Shown here: in pieces, positions 1 through 8,968 of the stretch
How positions within the stretch are numbered: the first letter of the stretch is position 1
Layout of the letters: each line of letters starts with the position of its first letter
From: Pontibacter roseus DSM 17521
Lineage (GTDB): Bacteria > Bacteroidota > Bacteroidia > Cytophagales > Hymenobacteraceae
Reading direction: 5' to 3'
Length of the DNA stretch: 64,000 bases
Assembly (NCBI RefSeq): GCF_000373265.1
Contig: NZ_KB890762.1
Coordinates: forward strand, 119,705-183,704
Made by a program: the position numbers and the translations under genes
The notes under the pieces: generated by a model
Told to the model about the DNA's origin: nothing
The model's input: the letters and a program-made list of their open reading frames with translations, nothing else
Databases searched by the model: none

Positions 1-1
1 A

Positions 2-2626
2 ATCATAGATTTGCGCATCATGCGCGGACCAAATTACTGGTCAGTCGAGCACCCCAAAATCATCGTCATGAAGCTGGCCCTCGGTGAGCTGGCAGACAAA
101 CTCACACACGAAGTTCCTGGCTTTCTCAGCCGCCTCCGCCGGATGTTTCCGTCGCTCTATACGCATCGTGCCGGGGAGGGCGTAGACGGAGGCTTCTTCA
201 AGACAGTGGAGGAGGGCACCACCTTCGGGCACGTAGTGCAGCATATCGCCCTTGAGCTGCAGACTTTGGCAGGTATGGAGAGCGGCTTCGGGCGTTGTTA
301 CATGGCCCAGGACCAGCACATGCTCCACGTCATCTTCTCCTACCAGGAAGAGCGGGCAGGCGAGTATGCCGCACACGCCGCCGTGCGCATTACAGAGGCG
401 CTTGTAAAAGGGGAGAAGTACAGCGTGAGTGAGGACATTGCACGCTTGCACGAAATCCGTGAGGATGAGTACTTCGGCCCGAGCACGTACGCCATCGTGT
501 CGGAGGCTGTGAGCCGCGGTATTCCCTACATCCGCCTGAACCGGCACTCACTCATCCAGCTGGGTTATGGTGTGAACCAGAAACGTATTCAGGCCACCTT
601 GACAAGCGGTACGGCCTGCTTTGCTGTGGAGATAGCCGGCGACAAAAACGCTACCAAGGAGCTGCTGGAAGAGGCAGGCATACCTGTGCCAAAAGGTACG
701 ACCGCGTATGACCTGGAGGAGCTCAAGCGGGCTGTAAACCGCTTGGGTTACCCGCTGGTGCTTAAGCCACTGGACGGCAACCATGGCAAGGGCGCCACCA
801 TCAACATCACCAACTGGAAGGATGCTCAAAAGGCCTTCGCTGCTGCCCGCAAGTACTCCAATGCCGTGATGGTGGAGAGCTACATCCAAGGCTTCGATTT
901 CAGGCTGTTGGTGATAAATGGCAAGTTTGTGGCGGCCGCCAAAAGGACCCCGGCCATGGTGACCGGTGACGGTACTTCCACCATCAAACAACTGGTAGAC
1001 CGTGAGAATAAGGACCCGAGACGCGGTGTAGGCCACGAAAAGGCACTCACCCGGATTACCATTGACCGCCATACCCAAAATATTTTAAAGTCCAAAGGGC
1101 TTACTACTCAGTCGGTTCTGCCCGAAGGGGAGGTGCTATACCTGAAAAGCACGGCTAACATAAGTACTGGAGGCACCGCTTCTGACGTTACAGACCTGGT
1201 GGATGAGTACAACATACTGATGGCGGAGCGTATCGCCGGGATTGTGGGTCTGGATATCTGTGGCATTGATGTGATGACCACTGACATCGCCATACCATTG
1301 AACGAAGCCGGTGGCGCCGTGCTGGAGGTGAACGCCGCCCCTGGTTTCCGGATGCACATATCGCCTACCTATGGCCTGCCGCGCAACGTGGCCGAGCCGG
1401 TGGTGGATATGCTGTTCCCACACAACAAACCTGCTCGCATACCCATCATTGCGGTATCCGGCACTAACGGAAAGACGACTACCACGCGCCTCATAGCGCA
1501 CATGGTCAAGAGCAAGGGCTATCAGGTAGGCTATACCACTACAGACGGCATTTACATTCAGGACAAACTGCTGGAGAAGGGCGATACCACGGGAGCGTAC
1601 AGTGCGCAGTTCGTGCTCAAGGACCCTACTGTGAACTTCGCCGTGCTGGAATGCGCTCGAGGCGGCCTTCTGCGTTCTGGCCTTGGCTTTGAGCAGTGCG
1701 ACATTGGCATTGTGACGAACGTGAGCTCTGACCACCTGGGCCTGAAGGACATCCATACCTTGGAAGACCTGGCCAAAGTGAAGGCAGTCATCCCGAAGAG
1801 TGTGAGCAAGGACGGATACGCCATCCTGAACGCCGACGATGACCTGGTGTATGCCATGGCGGAAGAGGTGTCCTGCAAAGTGGCCTTCTTCAGCATGGAT
1901 GAAAACAACCCGCGTATCCTCAAGCACATAGCCAAAGGAGGTCTCGCTGCGGTACACGAGAATGGGTTCATCTCCATCTTCAAGAACAGCTACAAGATTC
2001 GCGTAGACAGGGTGGCTGACGTGCCACTGACCTTCGGCGGGAGGGCCAAGTTCAACATCGAGAACATACTGGCGGCTACTCTGGCGGGCTATATCTCACA
2101 CTTTGAGATAGATGATATCAAGCATGCGCTGCGCACGTTTGTCCCTTCTCCGAGCAAGACGCCAGGCCGCATGAACCTGTTCCAGTTCCCGCAGTTCGAG
2201 GTGCTCGTGGACTACGCCCACAACGTGGGCGGCCTGAAAGCCATCGGCGGTTTCATGGAGAACTTGGACGCAACCAGAAAGATAGGTATAGTGGCTGGAG
2301 TAGGGGACCGTCGTCCCCAGGATTTCTACGAACTTGGTAGAGTGGCCGGGGAGATATTCGACGAAATCATCATCCGGCTGGACAGCGACCTGCGTGGCAA
2401 AACAGCCGAGGAGATAACGCTGCCCATGATGCAGGGTATTGAAGACGTGGCCCCTTACAAACAGGTGAAGGTGATTCCGGAGGAGATGCGGGCCATCGCC
2501 TACGCCCTAGAGAATGCAGAAGAAGGCTCGTTCGTAGCCATTTTCACGGAAGACATAGAGGAGTCGGTGAAAATGGTGGAGAGCTTCAAAGTGATTCAGG
2601 ACAGAAAAAGAATTCTTGTTGAGTAA
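2..2626 (+). CDS. cphA: Cyanophycin synthetase, 5' end outside window
   Basis: CphA polymerises Asp and Arg into the storage polymer cyanophycin using ATP. The frame is open to the left edge and reads IIDLRIMRGPNYWS, which matches the N-terminus of the family about two residues in, so the true start lies just outside the window. Domains follow the family order: N-terminal domain, ATP-grasp ligase (LKPLDGNHGKGA; VNAAPG near 1330-1345), then a Mur-ligase-like domain with the P-loop SGTNGKTTTT at about 1457-1485. The 874 residues seen fit the full family length. A strong terminator follows. In other bacteria cphA often sits beside a cyanophycinase gene, which would lie to the left. Confidence 0.93.
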   Translation: MIDLRIMRGPNYWSVEHPKIIVMKLALGELADKLTHEVPGFLSRLRRMFPSLYTHRAGEGVDGGFFKTVEEGTTFGHVVQHIALELQTLAGMESGFGRCYMAQDQHMLHVIFSYQEERAGEYAAHAAVRITEALVKGEKYSVSEDIARLHEIREDEYFGPSTYAIVSEAVSRGIPYIRLNRHSLIQLGYGVNQKRIQATLTSGTACFAVEIAGDKNATKELLEEAGIPVPKGTTAYDLEELKRAVNRLGYPLVLKPLDGNHGKGATINITNWKDAQKAFAAARKYSNAVMVESYIQGFDFRLLVINGKFVAAAKRTPAMVTGDGTSTIKQLVDRENKDPRRGVGHEKALTRITIDRHTQNILKSKGLTTQSVLPEGEVLYLKSTANISTGGTASDVTDLVDEYNILMAERIAGIVGLDICGIDVMTTDIAIPLNEAGGAVLEVNAAPGFRMHISPTYGLPRNVAEPVVDMLFPHNKPARIPIIAVSGTNGKTTTTRLIAHMVKSKGYQVGYTTTDGIYIQDKLLEKGDTTGAYSAQFVLKDPTVNFAVLECARGGLLRSGLGFEQCDIGIVTNVSSDHLGLKDIHTLEDLAKVKAVIPKSVSKDGYAILNADDDLVYAMAEEVSCKVAFFSMDENNPRILKHIAKGGLAAVHENGFISIFKNSYKIRVDRVADVPLTFGGRAKFNIENILAATLAGYISHFEIDDIKHALRTFVPSPSKTPGRMNLFQFPQFEVLVDYAHNVGGLKAIGGFMENLDATRKIGIVAGVGDRRPQDFYELGRVAGEIFDEIIIRLDSDLRGKTAEEITLPMMQGIEDVAPYKQVKVIPEEMRAIAYALENAEEGSFVAIFTEDIEESVKMVESFKVIQDRKRILVE

Positions 2627-2670
2627 AGTCTAACGCCTGCGTTAGAAAATTTCATGTGAACGATGGACTA

Positions 2671-2699
2671 AAACCCTCTCCTCAGGAGAGGGTTTTTTT
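2671..2699 (+). terminator. Rho-independent terminator after cphA
   Basis: An 8-bp GC-rich stem (CCCTCTCC / GGAGAGGG) with a short loop is followed by a run of seven T, 45 bases after the cphA stop. Confidence 0.85.
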
Positions 2700-2764
2700 A
2701 TGCCTTATACCTATTCCTATACCTGAGCGGCCAAAGTGGAACACTCACTCCAAATCATTAGCAC

Positions 2765-2797
2765 AAAAAAAGCCCCCGCCAGAGCGGCAGGGGCTTT
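2765..2797 (-). terminator. Terminator of the coiled-coil protein gene
   Basis: The hairpin GCCCCYGCC / GGCRGGGGC lies between A-rich and T-rich flanks. Read on the minus strand it ends in a T run, placing it after the gene at 2820-3800. Confidence 0.8.
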
Positions 2798-2819
2798 TCA
2801 GGATATTAGGGTTTATAGC

Positions 2820-3800
2820 TTATTTCAGAACAAACGTGGTGGAGCCAATCATGAAGCCATCAGCGTACAATTCAATGGTGTGCTGGCCTTTTTTGTACTC
2901 TGCGTTTTTGGCATACATCAGGCTCACCTGCTGCTGCGTGTTGTCAAACACAATGTCGCGCTTGGCAGTGTAGTACATGTCCTCGCCATCAATCTGGAAG
3001 GAGCCAGAACCAGTTGACAGGTTGTATAAGGCGGCTCCATCAGGCTCAATCAGGCGCATGTAAATGGTTTTCGGCTCTTTGGGAGCTACATCGTTCTTGC
3101 CCAGGTTGAACGTCACACGGATTTTCTCTGCATTCTTGGCGCGGAACTCATTTTTCTTGTCATCCAATTCCTTGCCGCGCTTGTTCACCACGTTTATATC
3201 CAGACGCTGTGCCTCTAGTCGGGAGGCTACCTTCACTTTCTCCGTCAGGTCTACGTTGGTAGACTTCATGGTAGTAAGGCTGTCGCTGAGGCGGTTCTGT
3301 GTGGTTTTAAGGGTAGTGTTCTCGGTGAAGAGCACTTCGTTGTCCTGCTTCAGGGTGGCGATTTGCTCATCCTTCTGCTTCAGCTGCTGCTCAAAGGCCG
3401 CTGCTCTGTCGCGGAAACGGCGCTGGTCGGCTAAGCTGTAGGAACTCTTGCGGAACCCACGCAGCTCGTTCAGGTCAGAGGTGATAGAGGCGATTTGTGC
3501 CTCCATCGAGTCGTTTTCAAGGCCCATCGCCTGCAGTTCCTGGCTCTGGCGCTCAAAGTCGGCTTTCAGGGCTTCGTATACTTTTATCTGGTTCTCCAGT
3601 TCCTTATCTTTCACTCTGATAACTTCCGCCTGCTCCTCAGTCTTCTCCTTTTTCTGGTAGTTCATGTAAAGCAGGATGCCGTTGATGCTAATCAGGATAA
3701 CGAGCAGGCCACTAATCAAAAGCTTGCGGTTGCTTCTTTTCTCAGAAGGGTTCATGGGCGATTCTTGTTTTGGATTGTCTTTTTTTTCCAGAGTGTTCAT
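2820..3800 (-). CDS. Single-pass membrane protein with long coiled coil, unknown function
   Basis: I do not recognise a named family. A basic cytosolic N-terminus (RSNRK) precedes one membrane segment at about residues 29-48. A long heptad-rich coiled coil rich in E, K, Q and L spans about 50-225. A C-terminal beta-rich region of about 100 residues follows (YMRLIEPDGAALYN; HTIELYADGFMIGSTTF). This layout suggests a periplasmic coiled-coil stalk carrying a beta-sandwich head. A second in-frame ATG 15 codons in (position 3755) is an equally good start. A TATATTTG box at 3842-3849 on the minus strand could be its -7 element. Confidence 0.8.
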   Translation of the reverse strand: MNTLEKKDNPKQESPMNPSEKRSNRKLLISGLLVILISINGILLYMNYQKKEKTEEQAEVIRVKDKELENQIKVYEALKADFERQSQELQAMGLENDSMEAQIASITSDLNELRGFRKSSYSLADQRRFRDRAAAFEQQLKQKDEQIATLKQDNEVLFTENTTLKTTQNRLSDSLTTMKSTNVDLTEKVKVASRLEAQRLDINVVNKRGKELDDKKNEFRAKNAEKIRVTFNLGKNDVAPKEPKTIYMRLIEPDGAALYNLSTGSGSFQIDGEDMYYTAKRDIVFDNTQQQVSLMYAKNAEYKKGQHTIELYADGFMIGSTTFVLK

Positions 3801-3875
3801 TTGTTTGTTCTTTTGTCGCAGAATACTCGTAGCGTAGGTTTCAAATATAAAGCTTTTGCTGTATTATCATACAAT

Positions 3876-4466
3876 ATGAATCAAGAATTTAGTGCTGCCT
3901 ACTGGCAGAGCCGTTACGAGAACGGCCAGACAGGATGGGACGTTGGGGCTATAACGACACCCCTGAAAGAATATTTCAATCAGCTGACTAACGCTGCGCA
4001 GCGCATTCTGGTTCCGGGCTGCGGAAATGGGTATGAGGCAGAATATCTGTACCGGCATGGTTTCAGCAACACCTATGTAGTAGATGTGGCGGCGGCCCCC
4101 CTGGAACAATTGGCAACCCGTATACCTGATTTCCCGAAGGGGCAGCTCCTGCAACAGGATTTTTTTGAGCTAGATGGGAAGTATGATATGATAGTGGAGC
4201 AGACTTTCTTCTGCGCCATCGACCCTTCCCTGAGGCAGGAATATGCCCGGAAGTGTGCAAATCTGCTAGCTCCCGGAGGTATACTGGTGGGGCTGCTCTT
4301 CGATACCACCTTTGAGCATGCGGGGCCGCCTTTTGGGGGGAGCAGGGAAGAGTACAGGCGCTACTTCGAGCCTTACTTCGATTTCCTACATTTTGAGACC
4401 GCCTACAATTCCATACCGCCGAGACAGGGGCGAGAACTGTTTATAGAACTGAGGGTGAAGGAATAG
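3876..4466 (+). CDS. TPMT-family SAM-dependent methyltransferase
   Basis: The 196-residue protein starts at the ATG of MNQEFSAAYWQSRYENG; the frame is open further upstream, but that stretch overlaps the opposite gene. The motifs are typical of the thiopurine S-methyltransferase family: W-x-x-RY...GWD near the N-terminus, the SAM-binding motif VPGCGNGYEAEYL, and the later EQTFFCAID and GGILVGLLF. Bacterial members methylate thiol, thiocyanate, selenium or tellurium compounds; the substrate here is unknown. The gene diverges from the coiled-coil protein with only 75 bases between starts. Confidence 0.85.
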   Translation: MNQEFSAAYWQSRYENGQTGWDVGAITTPLKEYFNQLTNAAQRILVPGCGNGYEAEYLYRHGFSNTYVVDVAAAPLEQLATRIPDFPKGQLLQQDFFELDGKYDMIVEQTFFCAIDPSLRQEYARKCANLLAPGGILVGLLFDTTFEHAGPPFGGSREEYRRYFEPYFDFLHFETAYNSIPPRQGRELFIELRVKE

Positions 4467-4596
4467 GTTCTCTAAGTAGGCGTATGCGCAATATATGAAT
4501 CCGCAAAATGCTCTTGCTATACCTGCCTTAGGGCAAGTCTGGAGGTTTCAGGACTCATTTCAACTGTATAAAGTTCTTTATTCGCCATAAGCTGTT

Positions 4597-4604
4597 TAAA
4601 TTTG
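4597..4604 (+). promoter_or_regulatory. Putative -7 box upstream of kdsA
   Basis: TAAATTTG matches the Bacteroidota -7 consensus TAnnTTTG, 33 bases before the kdsA ATG. No clear -33 TTTG was found at the usual spacing. Confidence 0.4.
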
Positions 4605-4637
4605 CAGAGCCGCAAGGCCTCAACTAATTAAAAACCA

Positions 4638-5447
4638 ATGTTCGAAATACAGAAACTGAAACATACTGACTCCGGCAACTTCTTCTTGATGGCAGGTCCC
4701 TGCGCGATAGAAGGAGAGGAGATGGCCTTGCAGATAGCAGAGCGCCTGGTAGACATCACCAGCCGCTTGCAGGTGCCGCTTATCTTCAAGGGGTCTTACC
4801 GCAAAGCCAACCGCTCCCGTCTCGATTCCTTCACAGGCATCGGCGACGAGAAGGCCCTGCGCATCCTCCAGAAGGTGGGTCAGACATTTGATGTGCCCAC
4901 TGTTACCGACATCCACGAAACACATGAGGCTGCCATGGCCGCGGAGTATGTGGATGTATTGCAAATCCCGGCGTTCCTGTGCCGGCAAACCGACCTATTG
5001 GTGGCAGCTGCGCAGACGGGCAAGGTGGTGAACATAAAAAAAGGACAGTTCCTTTCAGGTGAGGCTATGCGTTTTGCCGTAGACAAAGTACGCGAGTCGG
5101 GCAACGACAGAGTCATCCTGACGGACAGAGGCAACAGCTTTGGCTACTCTGACCTGGTGGTGGACTTCCGCAATTTGCCCGAGATGCAAACGACGGGTGC
5201 CCCGGTGGTGATGGACGTGACGCACTCGCTGCAGCAGCCCAACCAAAGCTCCGGCGTGACAGGCGGCAAGCCAGCCCTGATTGAGACCATTGCCAAGGCG
5301 GCCATTGCGGTTGGGGCCGACGGTCTCTTCATCGAGACGCATCCACAGCCCTCCATTGCCAAGTCGGACGGCGCCAACATGCTGCCGCTCGACCAATTGG
5401 AAGGCCTGTTGGAGAAATTGATTCGAATACGCCAGGCGATTCGATAG
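4638..5447 (+). CDS. kdsA: 3-deoxy-8-phosphooctulonate (KDO-8-P) synthase
   Basis: KdsA condenses phosphoenolpyruvate with arabinose 5-phosphate to make KDO-8-phosphate, needed for the lipopolysaccharide inner core. The 269-residue length and the motifs FKGSYRKANRSR, VTDIHE, QIPAFLCRQTDLL, NIKKGQFL and FIETHPQP are diagnostic. MAGPCAIE carries Cys22 where metal-independent KdsA such as the E. coli enzyme has Asn, so this should be the metal-dependent class. The gene appears to be its own transcription unit, with a -7 box upstream and a terminator downstream. Confidence 0.96.
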   Translation: MFEIQKLKHTDSGNFFLMAGPCAIEGEEMALQIAERLVDITSRLQVPLIFKGSYRKANRSRLDSFTGIGDEKALRILQKVGQTFDVPTVTDIHETHEAAMAAEYVDVLQIPAFLCRQTDLLVAAAQTGKVVNIKKGQFLSGEAMRFAVDKVRESGNDRVILTDRGNSFGYSDLVVDFRNLPEMQTTGAPVVMDVTHSLQQPNQSSGVTGGKPALIETIAKAAIAVGADGLFIETHPQPSIAKSDGANMLPLDQLEGLLEKLIRIRQAIR

Positions 5448-5470
5448 GCTGCTGTTAGACATATATAGGA

Positions 5471-5500
5471 AGAGCATCAACAGCCGTTGGTGCTCTTTTA
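5471..5500 (+). terminator. Terminator after kdsA
   Basis: A 10-bp stem (AGAGCATCAA / TTGGTGCTCT, one wobble pair) is followed by TTTTA. Confidence 0.75.
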
Positions 5501-5519
5501 CTTTTTAAATAGGATACCG

Positions 5520-6296
5520 ATGAGTGAGACAAACCATACCCCAGAGTGGGAAGTGTACTTCTGCGACATCGCCGACCGCCCCGCCTGCATCAGCGTAGAC
5601 CTGGCGCTGGAGCAGCTGGCACCAGTGGCTGGCAAGCAACGGGCCTTTGAGCTGGTAGTTGCCCTGCAGCAGCCCGATGCCGATGGCTTCCCGGAGAGTG
5701 AAAAGGAGTGGGAAGCGCTGGAACAGATTGAGGAGGCGCTTGTCGAGCAGTTCCAGAACTCGCTACAAGCCTTGTTCGTGGGGAAAATCCTGCATGACGG
5801 CAAGCGTAGTTTCTATTTTTACAGCGGCCAGGAAGCGCTGCCCGATGTGCTTGCTGCCAACGTGATGCAGCAGTTCCCGGACTATACCTATTCCACCAAC
5901 TCCTTGGAAGATGCGGACTGGGGGCTATACCTGGACTTTCTTTTCCCGGAGCCAGTGGACATGCAGAGCATCAAAAATGCCCGCATCATCCGGATGATGC
6001 AGGAGCAGGGAGACCAGGAGCAGATTCCGCGCCCAGTTTCGCACAGCCTTCACTTTGCTACTGAAGCAGACAGGGCCTTGTTCCGTAGCAAAGCTGGGGA
6101 GATGGGCTATACATTAGTTGATGAGAGTAAAAGTGAGAATGGTTCGGAACCTCCCTACAGCCTGATTATTTCCAGAATGGGGACGCTGACCGAAGAGGCT
6201 ATCCATACCGCCACGCTAGAGCTGTGGCAACTGGCAGAGGAGCATCAAGGCAGTTACGAGGGCTGGGAAGCGCAGGTCGTGCGGGAGAATGATTAG
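5520..6296 (+). CDS. DUF695 plus RraB-like domain protein
   Basis: The chosen start is the ATG of MSETNHTPEWEVYFCDI (258 residues); an earlier start falls in the kdsA terminator. Residues of about 1-140 resemble DUF695 (WEVYFCDIADRPACISVDL; GKRSFYFYSG). Residues of about 160-255 resemble the RNase E inhibitor RraB family (LHFATEADRALFRSKAGEMGYTL). This two-domain pairing is known in bacteria and its role is not settled. It is acidic and has no signal peptide, so it is probably cytosolic. Confidence 0.8.
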   Translation: MSETNHTPEWEVYFCDIADRPACISVDLALEQLAPVAGKQRAFELVVALQQPDADGFPESEKEWEALEQIEEALVEQFQNSLQALFVGKILHDGKRSFYFYSGQEALPDVLAANVMQQFPDYTYSTNSLEDADWGLYLDFLFPEPVDMQSIKNARIIRMMQEQGDQEQIPRPVSHSLHFATEADRALFRSKAGEMGYTLVDESKSENGSEPPYSLIISRMGTLTEEAIHTATLELWQLAEEHQGSYEGWEAQVVREND

Positions 6297-6379
6297 GGTA
6301 GAGGCGGTGATGAGGCAGGGGCATGAGCATGTATCACCTGCCACACTTGCTCATAATCCAGTTATTCCCATGCACTATT

Positions 6380-6585
6380 TGTCATTCCGACGAAAGGAGG
6401 AATCTGTTACCATAGCCACCGCCGGTGCGAGCGCAGCGGGAACCGGTGGTGAGATATTTAGAGCCAGTCTGCAGCTGGCATTCTGCAAAATTTCCTTCCC
6501 CGCCGTCCTCACAAAAGCCGCATCTGCGCTGGCGCTGGATGTGCGGCCGGAAGGGCGTGAGATTCCTCCTTTCGTCGGAATGACA
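6380..6585. repeat. MITE-like palindromic element, copy 1
   Basis: A 206-bp element with perfect 26-bp terminal inverted repeats starting TGTCATTCCGACGAAAGG. The inner part keeps GCCACCGCCGGTGCGAGCG and CATCTGCGCTGGCGCTGG. There is no transposase inside. The same family is present at 8748-8926 and 29341-29514. Confidence 0.9.
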
Positions 6586-6654
6586 GTTACGACCGATGGG
6601 GTTCGTGCAGGGGAGTCCCCCTACTTAGTAGGGCCAGGGGTGCTTGTAACCGGT

Positions 6655-7440
6655 TTAATACAGCAAGGTGAAATTCTCTTTGGGCTGAGACTTCCGGAAG
6701 AAAACCAAGCCGACGTAGAACAGGTCAATGGTCTGGCATACCTGTGGGTGCCGCTTGATTTCCTGCCACGCCCGTTTCATCTCAGCGGACCAGTACAAGT
6801 CGTCCAGCACGAATACGCTGTGCTCGTGATGCTTGGCAAGGCAGGTTTCGAAGTAACGCATGGTCGGCTCGTAACGATGGTTGCCGTCAAAGAAGACAAA
6901 ATCCAGTTGCTTTACCTGATCCAGTTGCCGGGACAGCGTTTCATCCAGGTTGCCTATAACCGGATTGACGTGCCTGAGCCCGAGTTTCCTGAAATTCTCC
7001 TGTGCCACACCGGCAATCGCAGGGCAGCCTTCAAAGGTATAGAACTCGGCCTGTCTGTTGGCTAGCGCCAGGTAAGAGGTGGTAACGCCCAGGGAGGTGC
7101 CTAAATCAAAGATTACCCTAGGTTTAAAATGCCCCACGAGCCGGAAAAGGAGTTGCGCATACTTAGCGGGCTTGGCTGAGGTGCGGGCGATGTAACTGAT
7201 TTTGCGCTCCTTTTTTAGACCGGCCTTGGGTCCTGCCCCAAAATCTGTTACCAGCAAGGTGCTGTTGTTAGCTAGCAGTGCCTGGCGTAAACCTTCTATC
7301 AAGGGGTAGGCGTAATAATCACCGTCGTGGCGGATGACCTGGTGGTAGAGTTCAAAGATGAAAGGCGAATGAACCCCGTGCAGTTTAAAGGACTTTAGTC
7401 GGTAAAGCAGGTAGTGAGAAGCCAGGTGGAAGGGGAGCAA
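6655..7440 (-). CDS. Class I SAM-dependent methyltransferase
   Basis: The 261-residue cytosolic protein has the SAM-binding glycine motif VIFDLGTSLGVTTSYLAL at about residues 108-125, the acidic motif FYTFEG, and FVFFDGNHRYEPT at about 180. The last resembles the O-methyltransferase/YrrM type (Asp-Gly-x-His). Similar proteins are common in Bacteroidota without a known substrate. It is transcribed toward MITE copy 1, which begins about 70 bases past its stop. Confidence 0.8.
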   Translation of the reverse strand: MLPFHLASHYLLYRLKSFKLHGVHSPFIFELYHQVIRHDGDYYAYPLIEGLRQALLANNSTLLVTDFGAGPKAGLKKERKISYIARTSAKPAKYAQLLFRLVGHFKPRVIFDLGTSLGVTTSYLALANRQAEFYTFEGCPAIAGVAQENFRKLGLRHVNPVIGNLDETLSRQLDQVKQLDFVFFDGNHRYEPTMRYFETCLAKHHEHSVFVLDDLYWSAEMKRAWQEIKRHPQVCQTIDLFYVGLVFFRKSQPKENFTLLY

Positions 7441-7565
7441 TGTTGACTTGTGAGTTAGGTAATCGTTAACCAGTTGTTCTAGATTAAAGTGATAGTTCTT
7501 TTAAGAGCGAATTCGTGCTTACAATACAAGCTTGAAAGAAACAATCCATTCGCTCTACACAGATT

Positions 7566-7952
7566 TTAATTCAGCTTGTAAGGCACAATAAGTGTGAATT
7601 CAGGTATAGTCACATGGAAGTGCTTGCCGTCCACCATGCGCTCCATCAGGTAAGTTCCGCGCATTTTGCCCATGCCAGTCTTCAGGTTGCAGCCTGATAC
7701 GTATTCATGCGAATCGCCTGGCTCCAGCACCGGCTGCTGACCCACCACGCCTTCTCCTTCCACCTCACGCACGGCACCTGTGGCATCGTGTATGTACCAA
7801 TGGCGGCGGAGCAGCTTCACCGTAAACTCACTGTTATTCTCTATGCTTATCTTATAGGCAAATACATAGTGCTGCTGTACCGGACTGGAGTAATCTGGAA
7901 GGTAGTTGGTCGTGACCGTTACGGTTACACCTTCTGTAGTTTTTGTATCCAT
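7566..7952 (-). CDS. apaG: ApaG domain protein
   Basis: A 128-residue single-domain protein of the ApaG family (DUF525) with a fibronectin-III-like fold. Diagnostic stretches are YVFAYKISIENNS, LLRRHWYIHDATG, VEGEGVVGQQPVL, GDSHEYVSGC and MRGTYLM. ApaG is linked genetically to Co/Mg resistance and diadenosine tetraphosphate metabolism in enterobacteria; its biochemical role remains unclear. The gene is monocistronic and divergent from ung. Confidence 0.95.
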   Translation of the reverse strand: MDTKTTEGVTVTVTTNYLPDYSSPVQQHYVFAYKISIENNSEFTVKLLRRHWYIHDATGAVREVEGEGVVGQQPVLEPGDSHEYVSGCNLKTGMGKMRGTYLMERMVDGKHFHVTIPEFTLIVPYKLN

Positions 7953-8050
7953 GTGACAGAGTTTTTTGTATACTTAGAAAAGTTTCAGGTATAGCCGTAT
8001 CATGTCCTGAAACCCTGTTCCTTTTCCTTCAATGAATCCTTCACAAACTC

Positions 8051-8713
8051 ATGACTGTAAAGATAGAAGAAAGCTGGCAAAATGTGCTACAAGACGAATT
8101 CGAAAAGCCCTATTTCAAAAACCTTGTGTCTTTTGTTAAAGACGAGTACGCCTCCCAAAAAGTTTACCCACCGGGCAACCAGATTTTCCATGCTTTCGAG
8201 ATGTGCCCATTCGAAAACATAAAGGTAGTTATTTTAGGCCAAGACCCCTACCATGGTCCCAATCAAGCCAACGGATTGGCTTTTTCGGTGAAGGATGAAG
8301 TGCGTATACCTCCCTCTTTGGTCAATATTTTCAAAGAGATAAAGAACGACTTGGGCAAGGACCTGCCCCCCACAGGCAACCTGGAGCGATGGGCGCATCA
8401 AGGGGTGCTACTGCTCAACGCCACCCTCACCGTGCGTGCAGGCGATGCCGGCTCACACCAGAAAAAAGGCTGGGAGGAATTCACAGATGCCGTGGTAAAA
8501 AAAGTGAACGACCTAAAAGAAGGGGTGGTCTTCCTGCTGTGGGGAGCCTACGCCCAAAAGAAGGGCGCCATCATTGACGAGCGCAAGCACCTGGTGCTCA
8601 AGGCCGCCCATCCGTCTCCCTTCGCCGCCGACCGTGGCTTCTTTGGCACCCACCACTTCAGCAAAGCCAATGAGTACTTGAAGCAGCAGGGCAAGGAGCC
8701 GATTGACTGGTAG
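8051..8713 (+). CDS. ung: Uracil-DNA glycosylase
   Basis: Family-1 UDG removes uracil from DNA as the first step of base excision repair. The 220-residue length is typical. The water-activating motif GQDPYHG is at residues 63-69 (catalytic Asp65), the uracil-binding LLLNATLTV at 120-128, and the DNA-intercalation motif HPSPFA at 187-192 (His187). The usual HPSPLS is slightly altered, which is a tolerated variant. The neighbouring genes are unrelated. Confidence 0.97.
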   Translation: MTVKIEESWQNVLQDEFEKPYFKNLVSFVKDEYASQKVYPPGNQIFHAFEMCPFENIKVVILGQDPYHGPNQANGLAFSVKDEVRIPPSLVNIFKEIKNDLGKDLPPTGNLERWAHQGVLLLNATLTVRAGDAGSHQKKGWEEFTDAVVKKVNDLKEGVVFLLWGAYAQKKGAIIDERKHLVLKAAHPSPFAADRGFFGTHHFSKANEYLKQQGKEPIDW

Positions 8714-8747
8714 AGATAAAACTAATTGCCATTTTAGTTACTCTTTC

Positions 8748-8926
8748 TGTCATTCCGACGAAGGGAGAAATCTGTTACCATAGCCACCGCCGGTGCGAGC
8801 GTAGCGGGACCGGGCGGTGAAAGCTGCGAATCGGCTAAAATAAAAGCTCATAGAAATACCACATCTGCGCTGACGCTGGATGTTCGGCCGGAAGGTTAAC
8901 AGATTCCTCCTTTCGTCGGAATGACA
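8748..8926. repeat. MITE-like palindromic element, copy 2
   Basis: A 179-bp member of the TGTCATTCCGACG family with 26-bp terminal inverted repeats (two mismatches), lying between ung and the next convergent gene. The core GCCACCGCCGGTGCGAGCG is shared with copy 1, while the middle differs. Confidence 0.9.
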
Positions 8927-8968
8927 GGAACAAAAGAATGGCAGAAAGCGAATTAAAAATGGTAGAGA

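Noticed and set aside
6289..7065. Long plus-strand frame after the DUF695 gene
   Set aside because: It runs through MITE copy 1 and antisense to a clear methyltransferase gene.
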